NCBI RefSeq assembly: GCF_036924715.1
Contig: NZ_JAZHSB010000001.1
Coordinates: 5,447,001-5,511,000 of the forward strand
Direction: 5' to 3'
DNA from: Bradyrhizobium sp. AZCC 1721
Lineage (GTDB): Bacteria > Pseudomonadota > Alphaproteobacteria > Rhizobiales > Xanthobacteraceae
Length of the DNA stretch: 64,000 nt
In this document: positions 34,591-43,900 of the stretch, piece by piece
Position numbering within the stretch: the first letter of the stretch is position 1
Layout: each line of letters begins with the position of its first letter
Position numbers and translations under genes: made by a program
The notes under the pieces: model-generated
The model's input: only the letters and a program-made list of their open reading frames with translations
Database searches by the model: none
What the model was told of the DNA's origin: nothing

Positions 34591-35913
34591 TCAGACGTAC
34601 CGGTTGACCAGTGATTCCAGATATTCCTGACGACCCGAGCGCGGCTGCGGATCGAAACCGGGTGCCAGCGCGCGATCAGCAAGATCGGCAAGCGAACGCT
34701 GGCCAGCGAGGATCGCGCGTCCCTCGGCATCAGCCCATCCGGCGTAACGTTCCGCAATCGGCATCGTCAGCGCCTCGGCATCGAGCATGTCGGCGGCGGC
34801 AACGAACGCCCGCGCGCAGGCGTCCATCGAGCCGACATGGGCGTGGATCAGATCGTCCGGATCGATCGATTGCCGCCTGATCTTGGCGTCGAAATTGAGA
34901 CCGCCCGTCGTGAAGCCACCGGCCTTCAGGATGTCGTGGAACGCCAGCGCCAGCTCTGGCACGTTCATCGCGAACTGGTCGGTATCCCAGCCGAGCAGAT
35001 CGTCGCCGCGGTTGATGTCGAGCGAGCCGAACACGCCGAGCGCCTGGGCCAGCGCGATCTCGTGCTGGAACGAATGGCCGGCAAGGATGGCGTGGTTCTG
35101 TTCGATGTTGAGCTTGACGTCGTTCAGAAGGTCATAGCGCTGGAGGAACCCGTAGCAGGTGGCGACGTCGAAATCATACTGATGCTTGGTCGGCTCCTTC
35201 GGCTTCGGCTCGATCAGGATCGGTCCGTTGAAACCGATCTTGTGCTTGTGCTCGACGACCAGCGAGACGAAGCGGCCGAGCTGATCGAGTTCGCGCTGAA
35301 TGTCGGTGTTGAGCAGCGTCTCATAGCCTTCCCGTCCACCCCAGAGCACATAGTTCTGACCGCCGAGCCGATGCGTTACCTCAAGCGCGGCGCGGACCTG
35401 GCCGGCGGCATAGGTGAAGATGTCCGGATCCGGATTGGTCGCGGCGCCGGCCATGTAGCGGCGATGCGTGAACAGATTGGCCGTACCCCAGAGTAGACGC
35501 ACCTTGGAAGACGCCATCTTCTGTTCGAAGAGATCGGCGATGGCGTTGAGGTTGGCAACGGACTCTGCCAGCGAGGCGCCTTCCGGCGCGGCGTCGACAT
35601 CGTGGAAGGTGAAGAAGGGCACATCGAGCAGGCGGAACAGCTCGAACGCGACGTCGGCCTTGGCACGCGCCATTGCCATCGCATCCGCGCCATGATGCCA
35701 GGGCCTCATGAACGTCTCGCCCCCGAAAGGATCGCCGCCGGGCCAGCAGAACGAGTGCCAGTAGCAGACCGCGAAACGCAGGTGGTCCTCGAGCCGCTGC
35801 CCGTGAACGATGCGATTCTTATTGTACCAGCGGAACGCGAGCGGGCTTTTGGCGTCCTTGCCGCCGTAGGCGACCGGCGCACTCGCCCCGAAGAATTTGG
35901 GTGACACGTTCAC
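34591..35913 (-). CDS. xylA: Xylose isomerase
   Basis: A 440-residue enzyme that converts D-xylose to D-xylulose. Visible motifs are FHDVDAAPEG with the catalytic histidine, YVLWGGREGYETL, LIEPKPKEPTKHQYDFD with metal ligands, and NIEQNHAILAGHSFQHE. The GTG start is chosen because AAGGAG lies 8 nt upstream and it overlaps the xylB stop as GTGA. An ATG at 35952 would add 13 residues of xylB-overlapping sequence with no counterpart in the family. It is coupled to xylB and the transporter. Confidence 0.95.
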   Translation of the reverse strand: MNVSPKFFGASAPVAYGGKDAKSPLAFRWYNKNRIVHGQRLEDHLRFAVCYWHSFCWPGGDPFGGETFMRPWHHGADAMAMARAKADVAFELFRLLDVPFFTFHDVDAAPEGASLAESVANLNAIADLFEQKMASSKVRLLWGTANLFTHRRYMAGAATNPDPDIFTYAAGQVRAALEVTHRLGGQNYVLWGGREGYETLLNTDIQRELDQLGRFVSLVVEHKHKIGFNGPILIEPKPKEPTKHQYDFDVATCYGFLQRYDLLNDVKLNIEQNHAILAGHSFQHEIALAQALGVFGSLDINRGDDLLGWDTDQFAMNVPELALAFHDILKAGGFTTGGLNFDAKIRRQSIDPDDLIHAHVGSMDACARAFVAAADMLDAEALTMPIAERYAGWADAEGRAILAGQRSLADLADRALAPGFDPQPRSGRQEYLESLVNRYV

Positions 35914-37367
35914 AGGGAGAACTCCTTCAGCGCGGGATATAGTTTTCGCCACTGGTGATGGGCTTCATCGTAGGCGGCTTCGGCAGACGGACGCGGCGTG
36001 AAGCTCGCAAGCCGCCGCGGACGCGTGCAGACTTGTGCAGGGGTTTCGTTGGTTGCGGCAAGCCGGCCGAGCCGTGCCGCGCCAAGCGCTGCACCGACCT
36101 CGCCCTCCTCGACGCGGTGGACGGGAATGCCGAGCACATCGGCGCAGATCTGAGCCCACAGCGCCGAGCGCGAGCCGCCGCCCACAAGGTCGACCTCCGT
36201 GATCGCCGAACTGGCATCGCCGAGCGCCGAGAGATTGTCGCGCGCGGCGAAGGCCACGCCTTCGAGCACAGCCTGGACGATCTGATCGCGTCCCGTCGCG
36301 CCGCGAAGACCCACGAACGCGCCGCTGGCGGCAGCGTCGTTGTGTGGCGTGCGCTCGCCATCGAGATAGGGAAGGAACTTGACGGGGCTCGGTCCGCGGA
36401 CGGTCTCGCCAAGCGGCGCCAGCAGCGCGGCGGCAGGCGTCGCCATGACGCCCGAAAGCCAGGCGAGCGAGGCGGCCGCCGCCAGCATCACGCCCATCTG
36501 GTGCCAGAGACCCGGAAGCGCATGACAGAAGGCGTGCACAGCCGACGCGGGCGCCGGCGCAAAACTGTCGGTGACGCGAAACACCACGCCCGAAGTTCCC
36601 AGCGACAGGAACGCATCGCCGGGCGTGATGGCGCCGAGCCCGATCGCGCTCGCGGCACAGTCTCCCGCACCGCCGGCAACCATGACATCTTTCGCCATGC
36701 CCCAGCGCTTCGAAAATTCGGGGTTGAGTGCCGCGCCGATCTCGCTGCCTTCGACCAGGCGCGGCATGTGGTGAAGATCGAGCCCCGTGGCATGCAGCAG
36801 CACCGCAGACCAACGGCGCTGACCGACATCGAGCCAGAGCGTGCCGGCGGCGTCCGACATGTCCTCGACCATCTCGCCGGTCAGGCGGTAGCGCACATAG
36901 GCTTTTGGCAGCAGCACTCTTGCCACGCGCTCGAAAATCTCGGGCTCATGGCGCGCTACCCAGAGCAGCTTTGGCGCGGTGAAGCCTGGCATCGCGAGAT
37001 TGCCGGCGATAGCGTGGAGCGAGGGACAGCGCGCCTCCAGCTCCTTGCACTCGGCATAGGAGCGGCCATCATTCCACAAGATGGCCGGACGCAGCGGACG
37101 GCCGTCCTCGCCGAGCAGGGTAGCGCCGTGCATCTGGCCGGAGAGACCGATGCCACGCACCTGCGCGACGTCGCTCGGATGAACGGACGCGAGATCGTCG
37201 ATGGCGCCGATCGCTGCATCAACCCAGGCGTCCGGATCCTGCTCGGACCACAACGGTGCGGGATGCAAGAGCGCAAGCTCGCGCGCGGCTGTCGCGACGA
37301 TTGCGCCAGTCTCGTTCACGAGCACCGCCTTCACACCGGACGTGCCGATGTCCATCCCGAGATACAC
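35910..37367 (-). CDS. xylB: Xylulokinase
   Basis: A 485-residue FGGY-family kinase that makes xylulose 5-phosphate. YLGMDIGTSGVKAVL is the phosphate loop, GLSGQMHGATLL the substrate loop, and GAGDCAASAIGLG plus VGGGSRSALWAQICADVLG the nucleotide-binding segments. The GTG start has a strong GGGAGG 8-9 nt upstream; the open frame extends 17 codons further but lacks homology. It is the first enzyme gene after the LacI regulator. Confidence 0.93.
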   Translation of the reverse strand: MYLGMDIGTSGVKAVLVNETGAIVATAARELALLHPAPLWSEQDPDAWVDAAIGAIDDLASVHPSDVAQVRGIGLSGQMHGATLLGEDGRPLRPAILWNDGRSYAECKELEARCPSLHAIAGNLAMPGFTAPKLLWVARHEPEIFERVARVLLPKAYVRYRLTGEMVEDMSDAAGTLWLDVGQRRWSAVLLHATGLDLHHMPRLVEGSEIGAALNPEFSKRWGMAKDVMVAGGAGDCAASAIGLGAITPGDAFLSLGTSGVVFRVTDSFAPAPASAVHAFCHALPGLWHQMGVMLAAAASLAWLSGVMATPAAALLAPLGETVRGPSPVKFLPYLDGERTPHNDAAASGAFVGLRGATGRDQIVQAVLEGVAFAARDNLSALGDASSAITEVDLVGGGSRSALWAQICADVLGIPVHRVEEGEVGAALGAARLGRLAATNETPAQVCTRPRRLASFTPRPSAEAAYDEAHHQWRKLYPALKEFSL

Positions 37368-37384
37368 GTCGTCATCCTCCCTTC

Positions 37385-37427
37385 CGGCCCGGTTCGCGAT
37401 CTCTGTCGCCTTCCCCACACCGGGCCG
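37385..37427. terminator. Stem between lacI-type gene and xylB
   Basis: CGGCCCGG (37385-37392) pairs exactly with CCGGGCCG (37420-37427) across a 27-nt loop, in the 82-nt gap between the regulator and xylB. It may reduce read-through or be an operator. No T-run. Confidence 0.3.
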
Positions 37428-37449
37428 TCTTGCAAATCAGTTCTGCAGG

Positions 37450-38493
37450 CTATGGCAGATTGTCCCGCATCACGATGTCGATCCGGATCTTCTCCTGTTC
37501 ACTCAGGATCGGCTCGCCGCGGGCGAGCGCGAGCAGCACGCGCACGGCGGCGCGGGCCTCATGTCCCGGGTTTTGCGAGATCGCCGCATCCATCACGCCT
37601 TGCAACAAGAGCTTGCGCGTGAGCACGGTGACGTCGTGTCCGACGAACACCACCTGCTTCTCGCGATCGGAATCGATCAGGGCCTTGGCAACGCCTTGCG
37701 TGCCGGCGCCGACATTGTAGAGGCCGACGATGTCAGGATGTTTGCCGAGCAGCCGCGACATGAGCTGTTCCGAGCGCTCGTCCTCGTCGCGCCCTTCGAG
37801 CACGGGCAGCACGTTAAGCCCAGCAAACTCCGACGCCATCACCTGATTGAAGCCGAAGATGCGCTCGGCATGGTCGCGCAGGCCTTGCGAGCCGGCGACG
37901 ATCGCGACTTTGCCGGATCGCAGACCAACGAGGCGGCCGACCAGCGCGCCGGCGGTGCGCCCGGCGGCGATATTGTCGATGCCAACATAATAATGACGGC
38001 GCGACGACGGCACGTCAGAAACCAGCGTCACCACCTTGGCGCCACCATCGACGAGATCATTGATGGCGGCCCGCACGCTCGGATGATCGAGCGCGACAAC
38101 CGCGACGCCGTCATACTCGCCGACAAGAGCCTCCAGCGAGTTCGCGAGAACGGAGGCATCGAACACGTCGGTCGCGACCATCTCGACCGCGAGCCGGCGG
38201 GCCGACAGCCAGCCCGACATCTCGCCGAGATAGGACTGGATCTGCTGCATGAACAGGTTCGGCCCCGACGGCATCACGAAGGCGAAGCGCCGGGCGCGGC
38301 CACGGGCGAGCTCGGCGCCGGCCACATGCGGCTGGAAGGAGTTGCGCGCGATCGTCTCCTTGACACGGCGGATCGTATCCGGCCGCACGCCGGGGCGGTT
38401 GTGCAGGACGCGATCGACCGTCGCGAGGCTGACGCCAGCCTGGCGGGCGATGTCCCTGAGCGTGAGAGGGTTGTCGGCGTCCGGCTCCTTCAT
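37450..38493 (-). CDS. LacI-family transcriptional regulator
   Basis: A 347-residue repressor. The N-terminal helix-turn-helix and hinge read LTLRDIARQAGVSLATVDRVLHNRPGV, and the effector domain is of the periplasmic-sugar-binding type (about 65-340), with NIAAGRTAGALVGRL typical of the family. The start MKEPDADN is used; the longer frame upstream is not conserved-looking. It is the first gene of the xyl operon and probably controls it and itself in response to the imported sugar. Confidence 0.92.
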   Translation of the reverse strand: MKEPDADNPLTLRDIARQAGVSLATVDRVLHNRPGVRPDTIRRVKETIARNSFQPHVAGAELARGRARRFAFVMPSGPNLFMQQIQSYLGEMSGWLSARRLAVEMVATDVFDASVLANSLEALVGEYDGVAVVALDHPSVRAAINDLVDGGAKVVTLVSDVPSSRRHYYVGIDNIAAGRTAGALVGRLVGLRSGKVAIVAGSQGLRDHAERIFGFNQVMASEFAGLNVLPVLEGRDEDERSEQLMSRLLGKHPDIVGLYNVGAGTQGVAKALIDSDREKQVVFVGHDVTVLTRKLLLQGVMDAAISQNPGHEARAAVRVLLALARGEPILSEQEKIRIDIVMRDNLP

Positions 38494-38518
38494 GGGCTGA
38501 AGGCTAGCAGAGGTTATT

Positions 38519-38534
38519 TGAGGTACGCAACTCA
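38519..38534. promoter_or_regulatory. Candidate LacI-family operator
   Basis: TGAGGTACGCAACTCA is a 16-nt imperfect palindrome with CG at its exact centre and six of eight positions symmetric, the usual form of LacI-family operators. It lies 25 nt upstream of the regulator's start codon, suggesting autoregulation of the whole operon. Confidence 0.5.
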
Positions 38535-38733
38535 TTTTGAGGAATACGGCGCAGCAGCGGGGAGCTGCTAGAACTCCCGAGGCAAAGCCGATGGTGAATT
38601 GCAGCACGGCGCCAATTGCGCACAAGTGGCCCAGCTCACTGAGCAGTACGAGCTCAGAGCTGTCGGATTCTCAGCTCACGAAGCCTTGCTATGTCCCATC
38701 GTGCGGACCGTCGGGAGGTTCGAGTCGGGGGAG

Positions 38734-38774
38734 CGCTACCGTTTTTGCCGACACCAACCGAACCTGCGATATCT
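38734..38774 (+). repeat. 41-nt direct repeat, left copy
   Basis: Matches 44474-44514 at 37 of 41 positions, including 24 identical consecutive bases at the right end (38751-38774). Both copies point the same way and lie 5,740 nt apart, on either side of the TetR/RND efflux cassette. Confidence 0.85.
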
Positions 38775-38898
38775 CATCGCATGAGGCAGTTCATGCGCGT
38801 TCGGGCTGCTGCCTTTGAGATGTACGAAGGGCACGAACTGCCGTGGAGCATGTTCGGAGCCACCGCCGTGCGTGGGGCTGCAGCTGAACTGCGGATCA

Positions 38899-39501
38899 TC
38901 AACGTTTCGTCGACTGTTCCTCGAAAACTTTGACGGATACGTTCGCCACCTGTCGCAGTGCTTCCCGATCGGCGCCTGATGACGCTATCACGCCCATGCC
39001 GGCGGACACCGCCGAGAGATAGCGCGCCAGCGCGGCAGCGTCGGCGGTCTGCTTCAGATCGCCCTCCTTCTTCGCCCTGACGAAGCGTTCGCGGAGCTGA
39101 TCCTCGGTCAGCGCACGACGCGCTGCCAGCTCAAAGGGAACGTTCTCCGAACCGGTACCGCAGGCAAGGCCGCCCTGCACGAGCAGGCAACCGGGCGGAT
39201 TGTCGGGATCGGTTTGGCTGTCTGCGGTACCCAAGAGCATCCGCTCCGCGACGTCGCGGGCGGTCGGCGCGCTCAAAACCCCCTCCATCCAGGCCGCACG
39301 TTTGGCCGTGTACCGGTCGAGCGCAGCCTTCAGGAGACCTTCCTTATTTCCAAATGCCGCATAAAGGCTCGGCGGGTTAATGCCCATCGCCTCGGTAAGC
39401 TGGGCAATGGTCGCGCCCTCATAGCCATGTCGCCAGAAGACTTCCATCGCCTGATCCAGTGCGGCATCGGCGTCGAATTCCCTCGGGCGTCCCATGGCCA
39501 T
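38899..39501 (-). CDS. TetR-family transcriptional regulator
   Basis: A 200-residue repressor. The N-terminal TetR domain (about 10-56) contains GATIAQLTEAMGINPPSLYAAFGNKEGLL, and the C-terminal ligand-binding domain includes the GCLLVQGGLACG block of the AcrR/YxaF-type subgroup. An ATG two codons downstream is equally good. It is divergent from the RND pump genes across 202 nt containing a 36-nt palindrome, so it almost certainly represses the pump. Confidence 0.92.
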   Translation of the reverse strand: MAMGRPREFDADAALDQAMEVFWRHGYEGATIAQLTEAMGINPPSLYAAFGNKEGLLKAALDRYTAKRAAWMEGVLSAPTARDVAERMLLGTADSQTDPDNPPGCLLVQGGLACGTGSENVPFELAARRALTEDQLRERFVRAKKEGDLKQTADAAALARYLSAVSAGMGVIASSGADREALRQVANVSVKVFEEQSTKR

Positions 39502-39625
39502 TCGCGTTACTCCCTTGAAGCCGACGCCGTTTTCCGCTCGGCGTTCAATCCTCTAACATTCTGATTTATCGTGGTTCTTTTATTTGATTTCCAGTCTTGC
39601 GGCTTCCGACATAAGATTTTCGTAG

Positions 39626-39636
39626 TGTACAGTACA
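39626..39636. promoter_or_regulatory. Candidate TetR half-operator near its own gene
   Basis: TGTAC-A-GTACA is an exact odd palindrome in the tetR/pump intergenic region, on the tetR side. It may be a second binding site or part of the regulator's promoter. Confidence 0.35.
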
Positions 39637-39661
39637 TAAGTATCTTGCGGACCGTCGTCCA

Positions 39662-39697
39662 GCTCCATATCTGTAGTGATCACTACATTTATGGAGC
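39662..39697. promoter_or_regulatory. TetR operator palindrome overlapping the pump's ribosome binding site
   Basis: A perfect 16-bp core TGTAGTGATCACTACA (39672-39687) is framed by outer arms GCTCCATA and TATGGAGC with 2-nt spacers. The right arm contains the GGAG that precedes the adaptor-gene ATG by 7 nt. It is the likely binding site of the divergent TetR protein. As RNA, the arms would pair and hide the ribosome binding site. Confidence 0.8.
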
Positions 39698-39703
39698 GCG
39701 CAA

Positions 39704-40945
39704 ATGCCCCCATCCGCCAATACCTCCCGTTCCGGCCGATTCCGACACGTTGTCGGCGGCGTTGCCATCATCGGCGTCCTCGCGGCGGCCGGTTCGATCG
39801 CGAGCGGCCGCTATTTTCATGCAGCCCAGGCGACCACAGGGACCGCACCCGAGCAGGCCGTCTCCGTCACGATCGCGGTGGTCGAGCCGCGCCGGACCGC
39901 GCTGTGGGATGACTTCTCTGGACGTCTCGAAGCCGTCAACCGCGTCGAGCTCCGCCCACGCGTCGCTGGCGCGATCCTGTCGGCCAACTTTGCCGAGGGC
40001 GCGTTGGTGAAAGCCGGCGATGTCCTGTTCAAGATTGATCCCGCGCCCTACGCCGCCGAAGTGGATAAGGCGAGCGCACAGCTCGAGGCAGCAAAAGCGC
40101 GTGCGATCTTCACTGCGAGCGAAGTCGAGCGCGGCGCGCAACTCGTCGGCAACGCCGTCGTCACGCGTCGCGATTTCGATCAGCGCGAGAACGCCAATCG
40201 CGAAGCGATCGCCAATGTGAAGGCGGCCGAGGCGACGCTGCAGACTGCAAAGCTCAACCTAAACTACACCGAGGTCCGCGCACCCGTCGATGGCCGCGTC
40301 GGCAAGATCGAGGTGACCGTCGGAAATCTCGTGGCCGCAGGGACTGCCTCCCCGGTCCTGACCTCTCTGGTCTCTGTCAACCCGATCTATGCGAGTTTCG
40401 ATGCGGACGAAGAGATCGTGCTGCGGGCGCTGAATTCCATTGCAGATCATTCGGGCAAGCGCGGCAATCTTGATCAAATACCCGTCGAGATGACCACCTC
40501 TGGCGGCACATCGGCCAAAGGCCATATCCAGTTGATCGACAACCAGGTCAATGGCCAGAGCGGCACGATACGCGTCCGCGCGGTATTCCAGAACGAGGAT
40601 GGCCGCCTCATCCCCGGCCAGTTCGCGCGGGTGCGGATGGGCCAGCCGCAGCAACAGACGCTGGTGATGATCGACGAGCGAGCCATCGGCACCGATCAGG
40701 ATAAGAAGTTCGTTATGGTGGTCAGCGACGACAACCGCGCGGTCTATCGCGGAATAACGCTCGGCGGCGCCGTCGACGGGCTCCGCATCGTGACGGGTGG
40801 CCTAAAATCCGGTGACCGCATCGTCGTGAATGGCCTACAGCGGGTACGCCCGGGCGCACTCCTGAAGACCGAAATTGCCCAGATGGGCTCGCGCGGCCCA
40901 CAGCAAGCATCGAACGACAGCAACCAGCAAATCGTGCAGCGCTAA
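39704..40945 (+). CDS. RND efflux periplasmic adaptor (membrane fusion protein)
   Basis: A 413-residue AcrA/MexA-type adaptor. A single N-terminal hydrophobic anchor (about 12-32) is followed by the biotinyl-lipoyl half LRPRVAGAILSANFAEGALVKAGDVLFKIDPAPY, the helical hairpin and its return strand LNLNYTEVRAPVDGRVGKIEVTVGNLV. The barrel and membrane-proximal domains follow. It links the inner-membrane pump encoded next to an outer-membrane channel; no channel gene is present here, so a channel encoded elsewhere must be used. Confidence 0.93.
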   Translation: MPPSANTSRSGRFRHVVGGVAIIGVLAAAGSIASGRYFHAAQATTGTAPEQAVSVTIAVVEPRRTALWDDFSGRLEAVNRVELRPRVAGAILSANFAEGALVKAGDVLFKIDPAPYAAEVDKASAQLEAAKARAIFTASEVERGAQLVGNAVVTRRDFDQRENANREAIANVKAAEATLQTAKLNLNYTEVRAPVDGRVGKIEVTVGNLVAAGTASPVLTSLVSVNPIYASFDADEEIVLRALNSIADHSGKRGNLDQIPVEMTTSGGTSAKGHIQLIDNQVNGQSGTIRVRAVFQNEDGRLIPGQFARVRMGQPQQQTLVMIDERAIGTDQDKKFVMVVSDDNRAVYRGITLGGAVDGLRIVTGGLKSGDRIVVNGLQRVRPGALLKTEIAQMGSRGPQQASNDSNQQIVQR

Positions 40946-40971
40946 CTACCCGCAGCGCTTGGGGCATAGCA

Positions 40972-43900
40972 ATGAAACTCTCAAAGTTTTTCATCGATCG
41001 GCCGATCTTTGCCGGCGTGCTTTCGATCGTGATCTTCCTGGCCGGCCTAATCTCGCTCTTTGCCATGCCGATCTCGGAGTATCCGGACGTCGTGCCGCCC
41101 TCCGTGGTGGTGCGCGCGACCTACCCCGGCGCCAATCCGAAGGTGATCGCGGAGACAGTGGCAACGCCGATCGAGGAGCAGATCAACGGCGTCGAGAACA
41201 TGCTCTACATGAGCAGCCAGGCAACCACCGACGGGGCGATGACACTGACCGTGACGTTCCGCCTCGGTACCGATCCTGACAAGGCGACACAGCTTGTACA
41301 GAACCGCGTGCAGCAGGCCGAGCCGCGCCTGCCGGCGGTAGTTCGCCAGCTCGGCATTATCACCAAGAAGAGCTCGCCCGACCTCACCATGGTCGTGCAC
41401 CTGCTGTCGCCAAACAACCGCTACGACATGACGTATCTTCGCAACTACGCGGTGCTGAACGTCAAGGACCGCCTTGCGCGGATCGACGGCGTCGGTGATG
41501 TCCAGCTCTACGGTGCCGGCGACTACTCGATGCGCGTCTGGGCCGACCCGCAGAAGGCCGCCGAGCACGGCCTGACCGCAAGCGATATCGTGAGGGCGAT
41601 CCAGGCGCAGAACGTCGAGGCCGCCGCCGGCGTGGTCGGCTCCTCGCCGAGCGTCAAGGGCATCGACCTTCAGATGTCGGTCAACGCCGAAGGTCGGCTC
41701 GCGAGTGAGGAACAGTTCGGCGACATCGTGGTCAAGACCGGTTCGCGTGGCGAGGTGGTGCGGCTGCGCGATGTCGCGCGCATCGAATTAGGTGCGTCCC
41801 AATACGGCCTGCGCTCGCTGCTCGACAACAAACAGGCCGTGGCGATCCCGATCTTCCAGGCGCCGGGCTCCAACGCGCTCCAGATCTCCGACCACGTCCG
41901 CGCCACCATGGCCGAGATCAAGAAGAACATGCCCGAGGGCGTATCCTACCAGATCGTCTACGACCCCACACAGTTCGTGCGCTCGTCGATCGAGGCGGTG
42001 ATCCACACGCTGCTGGAAGCGATCGCGCTGGTGGTACTGGTGGTCATCCTGTTCCTCCAAACCTGGCGGGCTTCCATCATTCCGCTTCTGGCCGTCCCGG
42101 TGTCGATCGTCGGCACATTCGCCGTGATGCACATGTTCGGCTTCTCCATTAATGCGCTCAGCCTGTTCGGCCTGGTGCTCGCGATCGGCATCGTCGTCGA
42201 CGACGCTATCGTCGTGGTCGAGAACGTCGAGCGCAACATCGAGGCCGGGCTGTCGCCGCGAGACGCCACCTACCAGGCAATGCGGGAGGTCTCCGGCCCC
42301 ATCATCGCGATCGCACTGGTCTTGATTGCCGTATTCGTTCCCCTCGCCTTCATTTCCGGCCTCACCGGGCAATTCTACAAGCAGTTCGCGCTGACGATCG
42401 CAATCTCGACCGTGATCTCCGCGATCAACTCACTGACGCTATCGCCGGCATTGTCGGCGTTGCTGCTCAAGGGCCACAATGAGCCCAAGGACAGGCTGAC
42501 CCTCATTCTAGAAAAAGGGCTCGGCTGGTTCTTCCGCGGCTTCAACCGCGCCTTCGCGCGCGCCTCGGAGAATTATAGCGGCAGCGTGTCCAAAGTGATC
42601 TCCGGCAAGGCCGCGGTGATGGGCGTCTATGTGCTCCTGATTGGCCTGACCGCCCTGCTCTTCCAGCAGGTTCCGAGCGGCTTCGTCCCGGGTCAGGACA
42701 AGCAGTACCTCGTCGGCTTCGCACGCCTGCCCGACGGCGCCACGCTCGACCGCACCGAAGAGGTCATCCGCAAGATGAGCGACATTGCGCTGACCCAGCC
42801 CGGCGTCGAGAGCTCGGTGGCGTTTCCCGGCCTGTCGATCTCCGGCTTCACCAACTCCTCCAACGCCGGAATCGTGTTCTCTACCTTGAAGCCGTTCGAC
42901 GAGCGCAAGGATCCCGCGTTGAGTGGCGCCGCGATCGCGGCCGAGCTGAACAAGAAATATGCCGGGATTCAGGAAGCCTTCATCGCCATGTTCCCGCCGC
43001 CGCCGGTAAACGGGCTCGGCACCATCGGCGGCTTCAAGCTCCAGATCGAGGACCGCGCCGGCCTCGGCTATGACGCGTTGAACGAGGCGACCAAGGCGTT
43101 CATGGCCGCGATGCAGAAGGCACCGGAAATCGCCGGCGTCTTCTCGAGCTTCCAGGTCAACGTGCCACAGTTGTTCGCCGACATTGACCGCACTAAGGCC
43201 TTGCAGCTCGGCGTGCCCGTGACAGAGGTCTTCAACACACTGCAGATCTATCTGGGCTCGTACTACGTCAACGACTTCAACAAGTTCGGGCGCACCTATT
43301 CGGTCTATGTCCAAGCTGACGCGCCGTTCCGTGCGCGGGCCGACGACATCAGGCAGTTGAAGGTGCGCTCTGCGTCCGGCGACATGATCCCGCTCTCGGC
43401 GCTCTTGAAGATTCGCCAGAGCGCCGGGCCTGAACGCGCGATCCGTTACAACGGTTTCCTGTCCTCCGACATCAACGCCGCGGCAGCGCCCGGCTATTCC
43501 TCCGGCCAGGCCCAGGAAGCGGCCACCCGCATCGCCGCCGAAGTGCTACCGCCTGGCTTCGCCTTTGAATGGACCGACCTGACGTATCAGGAGTTCATCG
43601 CCGGCAACTCCGGCATCTGGGTTTTTCCACTCGCGATCCTCCTCGTGTTCCTGGTGCTGGCTGCGCTCTATGAGAGCCTGATCCTGCCCCTGTCGATCAT
43701 CATGATTGTGCCAATGGGGTTGCTTGCCGCGATGTTCGGCGTCTGGATGTCGAAGGGCGACAATAACGTCTTCACCCAGATCGGGTTGATCGTGCTGGTG
43801 GGATTGTCTGCCAAGAACGCGATCCTTATCGTCGAATTCGCGCGCGAACTGGAATTCGCAGGTCGTTCGCCGATCCAGGCAGCGATCGAGGCAAGCCGCC

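Larger units (their letters stand above)
38494..38898. other. Intergenic region between LacI and TetR genes
   Basis: This gap holds the promoter of the xyl operon with a candidate operator (38519-38534) and one copy of a 41-nt direct repeat (38734-38774). A 50-codon plus-strand frame (38781-38933) runs into the TetR gene and is not convincing. Otherwise nothing recognised. Confidence 0.6.

Noticed and set aside
35955..37622. 555-codon plus-strand open frame opposite xylB
   Set aside because: Antisense shadow of a well-supported kinase gene, with no recognisable motifs.
38781..38933. 50-codon plus-strand ORF between the LacI and TetR genes
   Set aside because: It lacks a ribosome binding site, overlaps the 3' end of the TetR gene and resembles nothing known.
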